The notes under the pieces: model-generated
Seen by the model: only the letters and a program-made list of their open reading frames with translations
What the model was told of the DNA's origin: nothing
Database searches by the model: none
Program-made: the position numbers and the translations under genes
Source of the DNA: Prorocentrum cordatum
Lineage: Eukaryota > Sar > Dinophyceae > Prorocentrales > Prorocentraceae
Assembly (NCBI GenBank): GCA_963575745.1
Contig: CAUYUJ010019087.1
Coordinates: forward strand, 1-64,000
DNA length: 64,000 nt
Direction of reading: 5' to 3'
Part shown: piece after piece, positions 10,876-21,400 of the stretch
How positions within the stretch are numbered: position 1 is the stretch's first letter
Layout of the letters: every line of letters starts with the position of its first letter

Positions 10876-11765
10876 AGCCGTATCGGAACCCTTTCCTCCC
10901 CAGATGTTCGGCGGCAGGGCGCCTTGGGCCCCCTCGGCCGCCAGCGCCTCCGCGGCGGCCGGCGTGCGGTTCCAGACGCTCACCGCGCGCCCCCTCTCGC
11001 GGAGCCGCCGCACGAAGCACCCGCCCACGGCCCGGGGGGGCCCTGCGGCGCCGCAGGACGCTACGCGCGCGCGAAGCGTCGCGCCGGCGTCCAGCGTCGG
11101 CCTCTTCGCTTCTCCGGAAGGCTCTCACCGGGAGGCTCTCGCCGCGGCGGCCAGGCGCGGCTCGGAAGGCCTCGCTCTCCCGTTCTGGGCGCTCTGTCCT
11201 CGATGTCGGCCCCCGGGGCGGCCGCTATCGGGCCCGGGCTCCATCACACATGGACTCTGGGCGACAAACTCGCCCGGGGGACGGGGCCGAGACCTCTATA
11301 GGGCCGCGCGCGGAACAATATCGGCGGGCGGGGTCGAGGTTGGGGCCTCTACAGGGCCGCGCGTTGAACAAGTACTGCCGGCGGGTCCCCGGACCAGGGG
11401 CGGCTTCTGAGCGGGTCCTGGACTCTAGCGAGGGGCCTCGAACGCGCAACGGCGACCACGCAGGGTGCCCTGAGGTGACCCCCGGGCGGCGCGCACGAGG
11501 GGGTAGGTGGAGGAGGGAAGGCTGCTTATAACCAGCCTCGAACTTATCCCTATCCCTAAGGTGGGCGAGCAAAAAGCGAGGACAAGCTCAGGGATGTGCC
11601 CTCAGAAACTGGAGGAAACTGGAGGAATCCTCAAGATCGGCGTCGAGGTGAGGTGACGCCAAACACAGGGATAGAGTTTTCAAACTGGTAATATTAGAAG
11701 GAGGCTGCCTCTCAGGAGGCGCCGACCCCACATCTACAGGTAAGGCCCGCGCCTTCTGAAGAGCA
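10876..11765. other. No gene recognised
   Basis: Very GC-rich with overlapping open frames on both strands and no recognisable motif. Short internal similarity between 11290-11330 and 11340-11380 (GGGGCC(G/T)(A/C)GACCTCTA-like, GGGCCGCGCG) suggests a degenerate local duplication. Confidence 0.45.
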
Positions 11766-11985
11766 GTCCCTGCAAGGCGGCCCTGGAATAGGGCGACCGA
11801 ATCTATACATATCCACTGCTCCCTGGCCAGGCACACCGTGAACCCAGCAGCAGTGTATACGCCACACCCTCCTGGCTGGGCCAGGAGGGCGTATACACAG
11901 CTCCTGGGTTCAGAGTGGGCCTGGCCAGGGAGCAGTGGATATGTATAGATTTCGTCGCCCGATGGAAGCTCCCTCCCGGCCTGTC
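11766..11985. repeat. Foldback hairpin E, copy 1
   Basis: A nearly perfect inverted repeat. The left arm (about 11798-11876) runs from GAATCTATACATATCCACTG through CTCCCTGGCCAGGC to TATACGCC; the right arm (about 11882-11956) is its reverse complement with few mismatches and one short gap near the turn, which is a few bases around GGCTGGGCC. GGGCGAC / GTCGCCC outside the arms extends the pairing. A diverged relative with the same arm landmarks lies at 59935-60090. Confidence 0.85.
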
Positions 11986-11989
11986 CTGG

Positions 11990-12540
11990 GGCAAGCTCTG
12001 GCCCGCAGGTCGCCACGACCCTGGCCGCGGCGACGAGAAGGCCCCCCCAGAGGCCCGAGGGAGCGCCGCAAGCGCCCAACAACAGTCGACCCCTCGAACC
12101 CTGACCTTCCAGGAGGGCTAAAAAATAGCACCCGACTTAAAAACCTACCCAAAAGCTATTCTACGTCTTGGTTTTAGGCTGTTTCGTTTCGCTTGTTAGG
12201 TTTTTAGGTCTCCAGTGCTAAAAAATAGATCTCTGGAAGGTCAGGGAAGCTCCACCGTCGATGAGGGGCAACGATCCGCCACCGCGCTTCCTTGCAGGTT
12301 GAGGCGTGCTGAAATGCCGAATGCTGCCTGGTAGGGCTTCTGTTAATCGTCAAAGGGCCCCCCCCCCCTCCCCGCCGCACCTCGCCGAGCGCACCGGCCA
12401 TACTCCTGGGGCGTCCCTGGGCGGCCATGGCGTCTCAATGGGGCTCTCCAAGGCTTCCATGACGGCCCAGGAGGCCCACAAGACGATCCAAGAGGACCCT
12501 GAGTCGCCGAAAGATCGTTCGAAGACGCCCAAGATATCCT
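11990..12540. other. No gene recognised
   Basis: Mixed-composition sequence with a C tract at 12360-12369. No domain-bearing frame was found on either strand. Confidence 0.4.
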
Positions 12541-12544
12541 CATG

Positions 12545-13065
12545 ATGGTGCAAGAGGCTTGCTTCCAAGGCGCCCCAAGAGGCCTCAAAGAGGACTCCCA
12601 AGAGGGCCCCCGGAGGCAACAATCATTCATTTTCCTTTCGTTTTTGAAGGACTTTGCCGTTTTCGCCTTTTTCTGCTTTTCGACGTTCAAAGACGGCCCA
12701 AGAAGCCCCACAAATCATCCCAACACGGCCCAAGAGGCCTCCGAGAGGGCCCCAAGACGGCCTAAGAGTGCCCCAAGACGGCCGAAGAGGCGCCTAAGAC
12801 GGCCCAGACGGCCCCAAAAGGGGCCCCAAAGAGGGAACACGAACCAAAAATCCAAGCCTTCCGCCACAAGGAGCCCCCAGGAGGCCCCAAGAGGCCCCAA
12901 AGAGGCCCCAAGAGGCTCCCAAGAGGCCCTCAAGAGGCCCCCAAGAGGCCACCAAGGGGCCCCAAAATGGCTCCCAAGAGGCCCCCAAGAGACTCCAAAA
13001 CGGCCCCAAAGAGGTCTCGAAACTGCCAAGAGGCCCCCGAGGGGCCTCCCACGAGATCCCAACGA
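12545..13065 (+). repeat. CCAAGAGGCCCC / AAGACGGCCC degenerate array
   Basis: Long run of imperfect 10-13 bp units built from AGGCCCCAAGAGG and AAGACGGCC. The same low-order unit recurs at 34395-34720 and in short runs near 45360-45420 and 45640-45680. Frames through it on both strands are Pro/Arg/Gly- or Trp/Gly/Leu-rich artefacts. Confidence 0.85.
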
Positions 13066-13153
13066 ACATCCACCAGGCCTATAACTCACAACCCAGGCAC
13101 GGTGCACTGGACGTGCTGTAGGCAACTGGATCTGGGGGACTGGCATACAGGGT

Positions 13154-13325
13154 CAGGTCGGGCATGTCCTACTACAGGCGGATTTGGGGCGAATAATTCA
13201 AAATTAGCACACACACACAAAAACAAAAAACTCAAAAATGATCAAAATAAAATAGAAAAATATTCCCCTAACTAGTTCTTACTATGTTTGTCGATTCCTC
13301 TTGTAGAAAGACAGGCCCGACTTAA
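13154..13325. mobile_element. MITE-like element, copy 1 (~172 bp)
   Basis: An AT-rich island in GC-rich DNA, bounded by inverted ends: GTCGGGCATGTCCTACTACA at the left and, reading the other strand from the right, GTCGGGCCTGTCTTTCTACA. Inside are an AGGCGGATTT block next to the left end and ACTATGTTTG near the right end. The element at 63741-63946 has the same ends and the same two internal blocks. It has no coding capacity. The family and its transposase are unknown, and no clear target-site duplication could be read. Confidence 0.6.
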
Positions 13326-13560
13326 ATATAGGGGGGATGCATCGACCTGGAATCGGTGATACATCGTCGACAGATCGGAGATAAGCCCCCGACCGTGAAT
13401 CCGCACCGTCCTGCGCGGGTTGGGGCCAACTTGTCCCCCTACTGGCCGTCAATGGGTGATTGGGGGTCGATGCGCCCCCCCCCCCCCCCTTGGCCCATCC
13501 TCCCCTGCCATTGCCCCCTGGTCGAGCCCCGCACGCTCAGGACTGGGGAAACCAAAAGGT

Positions 13561-13685
13561 ACCAATACCTCTGCTCCCCAGACCTCTCCGGGGGCGCGTT
13601 CTGACGAGGATTTCGGGGCGAATCCGGCGGTGGCGACGAGAGCCTCCCATGAGGCCCCAAAAAGGGAAAACGGGCGACGGGTAGA
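13561..13685 (+). repeat. Dispersed repeat A, copy 2
   Basis: Landmarks: CCAATACCTCT, GACCTCTCCGGGGGCGCG, TTCTGACGAGG, GGGGCGAATCCGGCGGTGG, CGACGAGAGCCTCCC, GAGGCCCC. Same order and orientation as the copies at 10740, 15849 and 25795. Confidence 0.85.
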
Positions 13686-13689
13686 GGTA

Positions 13690-15760
13690 TTTGGGCACCT
13701 CTCCCTCTCCCTCCTCGGAAGGACCCCCCCGGATGGTGCCGGCGCCCAGGACGCAGACCTCCGCAGAGGCGGGCATCGCAGCAGAGCCCCGCCCGCCGCG
13801 CGCGCGCGCCCGCGCCCGCGGTCGCCGGGCCGCCCGGGGGCCCACCCGAGGGGCTCACGGCAAGCTCACGTGTCGCGAGGTCGGCACCCGTCTCCGGCAC
13901 CGCGCAGCTCGCTCGTGGCAGACTGGCCGTCCCAGGCCGCGTCGCTTGAGCAGGGACCGACCGTCCCGGCAATCCTGTAGGCCTACCACGAAATTTTCTC
14001 ATAACCCTATAACCCAACATTTTTCTAAAAACACAAGCAACGTTCTTAAAACCCGTGTGTCTCAGCCAAAAATGTTCTAAGACCGTTCCGTGCTGACCAC
14101 AAAAGGTTCCGTGTTAGAACATTCTTCGGTGGGCCTGCAGGCGAGCCAGGACGCTTCGCCACTGCCTGAGGCTCGCTCTTGGCCGACTGGCCGGCCCAGG
14201 CCGCGACGCGCTGGACACGCGATCTGGCCAGGGCGGCTCCGAGATGGGGCCGAGAGGGATGGGGCCGTAAAGATACAGTAGGAACTCGACGGCAAGAGAC
14301 CTTCCGCAAGAGACCAAACCCTGAGAGCCCAGGAAGTCCTCTGGTTCTTGGTGTGGGAACGTCACACCTCCCGTTGCAAAAGCCATCGAAACCTAGGAAA
14401 CTCGGGGCACCCTGGAGGCGAGCAGGGTGCTTCTCGGCATGGGCTTCTACTGCAGCCCTCGGCCTCGGCGGCTCCGAGATGGGGCCCCGAGGGATGGGGC
14501 CCTACGGATACAGTGAACCCGTATGGCAAGGACGCGCAGCAAGGATGCAAGGGCCTCGGAAGGCCCCCGTCGGCACTCTGCGAGCAGGGCGCGGCTGTCG
14601 AAAAAGCGTCCGAGGATGGAGCGAGGGGAATGGGCCACATGTAATCTGGGACGTACGACAAGGATGCCGGGCCTTGGAGGGCTGTGTCGGCACTCTGCGA
14701 GCGGGGCGCGGCCGGCGAAGAGGCGGCCGAGGATGCAAAAATGAGTGCGGCGCCGCGGTGAGAGTGACATGCTGCCCTTCCGCGCGGGATGCTCGCTCCG
14801 TCTCGCCTCCTCTGCGCATTCTGCAAGGTCGACGACACAAACGTCCGTGTTGAAAGGAGACCCGCCGATGAGGTACAGTCGGACACCGGCCAGAGAAGCA
14901 TCCTTTAAGAACATGAGACCCTCCTCCGGCCAAAACAAGCAGAACATCCCAGGACACTCTCCGAGGGTGCACAGGAACATCCAACAAGCACGAAGAACAT
15001 GAGGGGCCCCTCCCCGAACCGACCTCGAGCTTATACCTCGGCCCGGCATTACTTTTTGATGATGCATCCTTGGAGAGAGCTGCACACCCTTCCTGTGCGG
15101 GTGGGCTGCAGCCCCCAGCCTCGGCGGCTCGCAGGTGGGGCCCTTGGGATGGGGCGGCCGAAGCCGGCGGCGAGCCAGGGGGCAGGACAAGGGAAGGGGG
15201 CAAGGCCTTCTCGGCTACACGCAAGAGTGACCCTGGGTGGTAGCGTCTTGCGCGCTTGTGTTTTGGCCCCCCCGCTGCCCCCCAAAAGCCGCGCACCAAA
15301 GGTCACTCCGGCGAACCGTCGCTCTTGCGTGTAGTCGAACTTCTCGGCAGGCACAGAAGTCCCCTGGCCTTCTGAGAAGTTTTCCGAGCCCTCCCCAGCG
15401 ACACAGAGCACCTCTCAGGAGGCCAGAGGTCTTCTCAGACGCCGTCTCCTGAGAAGGGTTTCTTCCTCTCACTCCCCCCCTCGCTCGCCGCCGCCGCAGG
15501 ATGGGAAGGGAGCCCAGACTGCTTTGACGCTGCTTGAGGCCCCTCGTCCTCCGGGGCCCTCGTCCCCTCGGGGCCCCAGCCCAGAGCCCCCGACAGCCGC
15601 TCCCGAGGCCGCCCAGCGCTCGAGGTGGCCAGACGACCGCGGCCCTGAAGCGGTCGGGCCGCCCTGGCCACCCGCGGCCTCAGCAGCTTGAGCATCGCTC
15701 CGTCTTCCGCCGCCGATTGCCGTTCCGATGCTCCCGCTTGCCCCATGGCACTTTGTGAGG
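13690..15760. other. No gene; degenerate local duplications
   Basis: No recognisable coding region. Several diverged duplicates are visible: GACTGGCC(G/-)(G/T)CCCAGGCCGCG at 13921 and 14189; GGCGGCTCCGAGATGGGGCC followed by GAGGGATGGGGCC at about 14232 and 14467, the latter two ending in GATACAGT; and GGGCCTCGGAAGG / GGGCCTTGGAGGG near 14548 and 14670, each followed by CTCTGCGAGC and GGGCGCGGC. This points to local tandem duplication at a ~120-240 bp scale. Short open frames here share this repeat structure. Confidence 0.5.
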
Positions 15761-15764
15761 TGGC

Positions 15765-15825
15765 CCGCCTCCTCCTCCTCCTCCTCCTCCTCCTCCTCCT
15801 CCTCCTCCTCCTCCTCGTCCACGTC
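15765..15825 (+). repeat. (CTC)n microsatellite
   Basis: About 17 uninterrupted CTC units followed by CTCGTCCACGTCCTCGTCCTCC. It lies immediately upstream of repeat A copy 3, as the GGA tract does for copy 1. Confidence 0.95.
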
Positions 15826-15848
15826 CTCGTCCTCCTCCTTGGGGAGAC

Positions 15849-15975
15849 CAAGCAAATATCGATACTGCCTGCCACTCCCCCAACCTCTCCTGGGGCGCGT
15901 TCTGACAAAGATGTCGGGGCGAATCCAGCGGTGGCGACGAGGGCCTCTCAGGAGGCCCAAACATGGGAAAACGGT
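15849..15975 (+). repeat. Dispersed repeat A, copy 3
   Basis: Landmarks: ATATCGATACTGCCTG, ACCTCTCCTGGGGCGCG, TTCTGACAAAGATGTCGGGG, CGAATCCAGCGGTGGCGACG, GGGCCTCTCAGGAGGCCC and a trailing GGGAAAAC. Same order and orientation as the other copies. Confidence 0.85.
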
Positions 15976-15989
15976 GTTTGTAAGGGTAG

Positions 15990-16310
15990 CGGTGTGGGTG
16001 CCCGTTCCTCCTCCTCATCCTCCTCCTGCAATCCTCCTCCTCTTCTTGTCATGTTTATGATTATTATTCGTATTACTATTGTGATTAGTGTTCCTCTTCT
16101 TCTGATTCGATTTAATATCAGTGCTATTACTATGATGTAATATTCGTATAATTAGGATGGTGTGTATTATTCGTGTTCGTCGTACTCGTCTCATTATTCT
16201 TCTTGAAAATAGTATTCGTGTTCGTAGTAGTATTATTAAACTTATTATTCTTAGAACTGGTTTCATCCGTCTTCTTCTTCTTCCTCTCATCCTCCTTATG
16301 CGCCCGCGGC
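15990..16310 (+). repeat. TATTCGT/TATTATT-rich low-complexity tract
   Basis: An AT-rich stretch (about 16040-16260) built from ATTCGTATTA, TTATTATTC and GTTCGTAGTA words, embedded between pyrimidine-rich microsatellites. No gene seen. Confidence 0.7.
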
Positions 16311-16374
16311 CGGGCTGCATGGGGGACCTGACGGACACCTTCCTGCCCGCCCTCGAGGCCATCAGCCCGGGCGG

Positions 16375-16980
16375 CAGGACCTCCTCCTCCTCCTCCTCCT
16401 CCTCCTCCTCCTCCCGCTGCTGCTGCATCTGCTGCTGCTGCTGTTGCTGCTCCTCCGTGCCCCTTCTCCTCCTCCTCCTCCTCCTCCTCCTCCTCCTGCT
16501 CCTGCTGCTTCTCCTTCTCCTCCTCCTCCTCGTCCCTCCTCCTCCTCCTCCTCCTTCTCCTCCTGCTCCTCCTCCTCCTCCTCCTGCTCCTGCTTCTCCT
16601 GCTCCTCCTGCTCCTCCTGCTCCTCCTGCTCCTCCTGCTCCTCCTGCTCCTTCTGCTCCTCCTGCTCCTGATCCTGCTCTGTTCCTCCTGCTCCTGCTCC
16701 TGATCCTGCTCTGTTCCTGCTCCTGCTCCTCATGCCCCTCATGCTCCTCATTCATTCTCCCCCCCCCCCCTGCCCTTCGTTCCGGTGTCCTCCTCCTCCC
16801 CCCCCTGCGTCTGCTGCTCCCCCTGCTTCCTCTCCTTCTGCTCCTCCTGCTCCTTCTGCTCCTCCTGCTCCTCCTGCTCCTAATCCTGCTCTGCTCCTGT
16901 TCCTGCTCCTGCTCCTGTTCCTGCTCCTCCTCCTCCTCCACCTCCTCCTCCGCCTCACCCTGCTCCTCACCCTGCGTGGT
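16375..16980 (+). repeat. CTC/CTCCTG compound microsatellite
   Basis: Long compound array of CTC, CTG and CTCCTGCTC units. It includes a complex spacer (CATGCCCCTCATGCTCCTCA, then CCTGCCCTTCGTTCC) at about 16735-16800 that recurs at 18178-18245, showing that this array and the one at 18105-18435 are copies. The open frames on both strands (Leu/Pro/Ser or Glu/Gly/Arg runs) are artefacts. Confidence 0.95.
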
Positions 16981-16984
16981 GCAA

Positions 16985-17480
16985 ACTATCGTGTCTTACG
17001 GTCCTGCTGCTTGGATGTTAGCTTTCGACACTTCACCCCCACATTGTCGGCCACGCGGCCGGGACAGACGCAACACCACATACTCTCCATCTCACAATCT
17101 TGGGGGGGGGTCAAAAAAGTGTTTGACGGCTCGCTTTGGACACCCCCCCCCCAAGAGCGGCGCAGATGCGCCAAAATCCAGACCGCCCCAGAAGCATCGT
17201 TTGACGTTTCGATCTAGACCCCACCACAGAGAAGCTTTGTCGCACAAATTGTTGGACTCCCCCCAGAAAGACGTCGTCGGCGTCGTCGTCGGCGTCGTCG
17301 TCGCGGGGGGCGTCGCTGTCGCGGGCGTCGTGGTCGTCGGCGTCGGCGTCGTCGTCAGGGATCTGGCGACTGGCGTGGAGCTGGACCCCCCAAAAGTCAT
17401 CATCAAATGTCAAACAATTGTGGACCCCCCCCCAACGATCTGCATGACAACCCGAAGTAGACCCCCCTTGGGAGGCAAAT
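16985..17480. other. No gene; (GTCGTCGGC)n and C-tract repeats
   Basis: Contains several G or C tracts after GA or at TTGG and a GTC/GGC trinucleotide array at about 17266-17360. The words AAA(A)GTGTTTGACGG, CGTTTGACG and CAAATGTCAAACAATTGTGG recur with GACCCCCC tracts, suggesting a degenerate local repeat. No protein-like frame. Confidence 0.5.
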
Positions 17481-17754
17481 GAGGGTCCCCCACAAGTAGA
17501 CCCCCCCCATTATTATGAGATCCAGAATACCAGAGCAACCCATCGTTGCGGCCACTTTGCATTTACTTGTGGATGTACCGGCGTATCCGTGAATCCATGT
17601 CGCACCGCGCCCCAAAATAGGAACGCACTTTTTGCTCATTCAAACGACCACAAATCGTCAGCACGGGAACATGCAACTACCCAGAGTTTAAGCGTACCGT
17701 CCCATCCACTATCCCCCACGCCACGCAAGGCGCTGCAAATGTCACGGGGGCGAT

Positions 17755-17836
17755 GCGGCGCAGCAGGCGTTTAAGCTGTTAAAGCAGTTTGCGTCCAAAC
17801 TGGCGTTCAAACTGTTAAAGCAATTTTGGCTGAAGG
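17755..17836 (+). repeat. Short tandem duplication ending in a DinoSL-like string
   Basis: Two ~40-bp units share (A)AGCTGTTAAAGCAGTTTG / AAACTGTTAAAGCAATTTTG and CAAACTGGCGTTC. The second unit ends in GCAATTTTGGCTGAAG, which differs at two positions from the 3' 16 bases of the dinoflagellate spliced leader (GCCATTTTGGCTCAAG, from memory). It lies ~650 bp upstream of the LINE open frame. This may be chance. Confidence 0.35.
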
Positions 17837-18104
17837 GATCGCGCGCATGGGGCGCGCGTGCCGTGCGATGCAGCACAACGAATTCTATTGGACACTTAGG
17901 TCTGACACGCGTCTTTCCTCGATTCAACGAGAAGTTGTCGGGCTCTGGGGACGTCCAGTTCTTCCTGTCCCCCCTAGGGTGGCCTGCTGTGGCGCAGGTC
18001 CCCCCGTCAACCCTGGGGTGGAGATGGTCGCAGGCAATATCACATGGGGGTTAAGACGCCCCTTAAACCATATAACTTCAAGTCCTCACACTGCTCCTCC
18101 TCCC

Positions 18105-18435
18105 AATCCTCCTCCTCCTCCTTCTCCTCCTTCTTCTCCTCCTCCTCCTCCTCCTTCTCCTCCTTCTCCTCCTCCGAATGCCCCTCATGCTCCTCATTAC
18201 TTCTCCCCCCCAGCCCTTCGTGCCTGCCCTTTGTTCCTGTCCTCCTCCTCCCCCCTGCTTCTGCTGCTTCCCCTGCTTCCCCTCCTTCTGCTCCTCCTGC
18301 TCCTCCTGCTCTGCTCCTGCTCCTGCTCCTGCTCCTGTTCCTCCTTCTACTGCTCCTGCTCCTGCTCATACTCCTCCTCCTGCTCCTCCTGCTCCTGCTC
18401 CTGCTCCTGCTCCTCCTCCTCTTCCTCCTCCTCAT
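18105..18435 (+). repeat. CTC/CTCCTG compound microsatellite, second copy
   Basis: Same architecture as 16375-16980, including the shared complex spacer. It directly abuts the 5' end of the LINE frame at 18480, so the true 5' end of that element cannot be placed. Confidence 0.9.
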
Positions 18436-18479
18436 GAGAGCGAGCGGAAGATCGCCCCAGGGGTGATCCAGGGGCCCAG

Positions 18480-21400
18480 GTGCCCGCATCCGCTTCGCTT
18501 CTCAGTGCCTCGTCCTCGTCAGCTGCTGGGTCTACATCATCGGCGTCACTTTCGGCAGGCAGTTCTACGGCCTCGACGTCGAGGGCGACTACATCGGCAG
18601 TCTCTCCCTCTGTGTCCTCGGCTGGGGCTGAGGTTCTAGATTCAGTTTCACAGTCGCAAGCAGACATGCAGTCCAATGACATCGTGCAAGTCTTTTTCAG
18701 CAACATCACGATGCTAGGTAACAAGTCCTGGGGGTACCTGGCTGAGATGGCAAAATCACGTTCAGTTCAATACATTGCCTTGTGCGAGACCCACGTTCCG
18801 ACAGCTGGGGTGTCGAAGTGGGCCAAGAAGGCCAGGGCAGCTCATCTTCGATGCTATGCGAACGCCGCTCGTCCTACTGGCCGCCAGTGTTTGACATCGA
18901 CGGGACAGGCTAAAGCAAATGAGGGAGGTGAGATGTTCCTGGTTGAGGGGCACAGGCAAGCGCATCCTCTAGCGCATGGCAAGCTAGGTGCACTATGTGA
19001 GTCAGGCCAGTCTATGCTAGATGGTTTTCTGCCCATGGTTGTACATCTGCAGGGCTCTAGTATCGTCATTGTCACGTTTTATAGTAGATGTGGGTTGAAG
19101 TTTTCTGGTCTGAATCTTGGGCGATTCGCTAGACTAGGTTCGTTACTTCAAGCTTTGCAGTTGCCCTGGGTTGTCCTGGGGGATTTTAACAAGTCTCCGA
19201 TCGAGCTCCAGCGTTCGGGATGGGTCTCTCGGCTCGGGGCGTCAGTACTGCAGGCACCTGTCGAGTACACTTGCGTTGGCTCTGCTGCATCCACGCACAT
19301 CGATTTTGCGGTCGCCTCTGCGTCGGCAGTGCCGTACATTGCTGGCCTCAGAGCGATCGAAGATGTCCCGTGGCGTCCGCATTGTGCTCTTTTGCTCCAG
19401 TTGCGTGGCTCGGGAAAGCAGTTGATCACTCGGTCTCTCATACTTCCCGAGCGCTTCGCGCAAGTTTCGAGGCCTCAGAAGCAGGCGACGGAGGGGTCCA
19501 AGTCTTCGCTCGCTCGCAAGAAGCATGCGGTGCAGCAGGCCCTCTCGCGTGAAAAGCAGCTGGAGCGCACTCACGCCTTGTATTCTGATCTTTTGGTCCA
19601 GCCCGAAGACGCGAGTGCTGGGGTTGTGGGTACTTCTGTCTCTGGCCCCGCGTTGGCTCCTGTGGCTGAGGACCTCGAGGGCCCTGAAGTGTGGGCTGGC
19701 TGTCATTTTGGTTTTTTGGACGAAGACGAGGTCGACCCATGGGCCGAGGAGGCCAACTGTAGTGACCAGGTCCGTCCTTCCCCGCTCCCTCCCTCGTCGG
19801 CCGTCGTGTCGGTCGCCTCCCCTTCGAATGTCAGCAATTGTTTGGGCGATGCTCCTATGAGTCTGGAGGGTCACTCTTCGCCAACTGTTAGAGCCCCGTC
19901 AGATGATAATGTTGAGATCCCCCCCAGCGAGAGCCGGCCTCGTTTAAGTGAGGAGACCCCCGATCCTGCTCCCTGCGGTGGAACTCCTCCCACTGCTCCG
20001 CCCTCTACTGCTGGTGCGGTTGATTATGCCTTTCCTCATGTCCGTTGGCTTTCGGCTCGAGCCAATTCTGGCTTCCACTCACACTCCCTTGACGACGTTT
20101 GGAAACCCATCCTACAGTCGTTGTCATTCCGTGTTGGAGGCCAGTATGTGCTGGCGGTCAGCGGAGCCTTCGCGGCATGGATCACAGCAGTGGAGGAGAT
20201 GCACCTTGACGAGCAAGTAGGGACGGGCCCATCCAGGGCCAGAGGACCGACCATGTCAGTGCATCCAGTGCGGCAGTCGACTCACTTTCGGGACATGCCC
20301 TTCCAGGATGCCATCGCGAACTGGTGGGAGCGCATCTCGGTCGTCGTCGGCAAGGTCACCAAACATGTTAGGCGTGATAACGGAAAACCCCAAGTTCGAG
20401 TGCTGTGTGAGGCAGCTCGTAAGTTAGCAGGTCATTTCCCCGATGGTGTTCAGAAGATGGTCAGCGCACGGAGGGATGCGACGTCGTGGCCCCTGTGGTT
20501 GTCGGTGTTGCAGAGTCTCCACGAGATCCCTTTGGCGCAGCTCGAGTTGTTCACCAAGGAAGCCGCCCGTATTGCTTGCCGGGCTCGGTCTCGAGCACTT
20601 GCGGCGTCGTTGGCGGACTTCAAGCAGTGGATTCAGCAGAATGAGTTTACAGGAGGGCTCTTTCGAGCCACCAAGGAGCAGCCGAATAGCAGTCATAGTG
20701 TGGTCGTGAACGGCGAGACGGTGTACCACCCCAAGGATGTGGTGGAGCACCGCGCAGAGAAGTATCACAAGCTATGGGCATCTCCTGATATGACGTGCAG
20801 TCAGGCTGAGAAGTTGTTTGAGACTATCCACGCGCGGGCCCGTGATGAACCTTTGGGGCCTCTGTCGTTAGAGGACATTCGTCGTGCACTGAGGGCTATG
20901 AAGGCGCGCGCGGGGATGGGTTTGGATCGATTATCCCCCATCGACCTCGAGAGGTTGCCAGATGCCGCGCTGACTGAATTGGCGCAGCTATACAACATGT
21001 TTGAGGAGTGTCAGACATGGCCGTGGCAGCTCATGGGGGCCGTGGGTAAGTTACTAGCCAAGAAGACCGTTGGCCATTTCCGTGTCATAGGATTGATCTG
21101 CATGATCTGCAGGGTGTGGAATCTGGCACGCTAACCAGTTGTACAAAGTTGGGCTGCCTCCTCGCAGCCCGACTGGGATGCTGCGGTGAAGGGCAACAGT
21201 GCCCTCCGAGAAGCGTATATGAAGGCGTTGAATGAAGAGCTGTATACTAGGCTCAAGATGGCCAACGGTCACGCATTGATGGATATTCAGAGTTTTTATG
21301 ACATGATGGAATGGGATGTTCTTATCAGGGGGGCCTTTCGATATGGGTTCCCAGCAGTGATGTTAGGAATGGAGCTTCAGATATGTGCGAGCCCGAGGAT

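Noticed and set aside
16015-17482. Long Leu/Pro/Ser plus-strand and Glu/Gly/Arg minus-strand frames, including apparent membrane-like Leu runs
   Set aside because: Translations of CTC/CTG microsatellites. Frame openness follows from the trinucleotide period.
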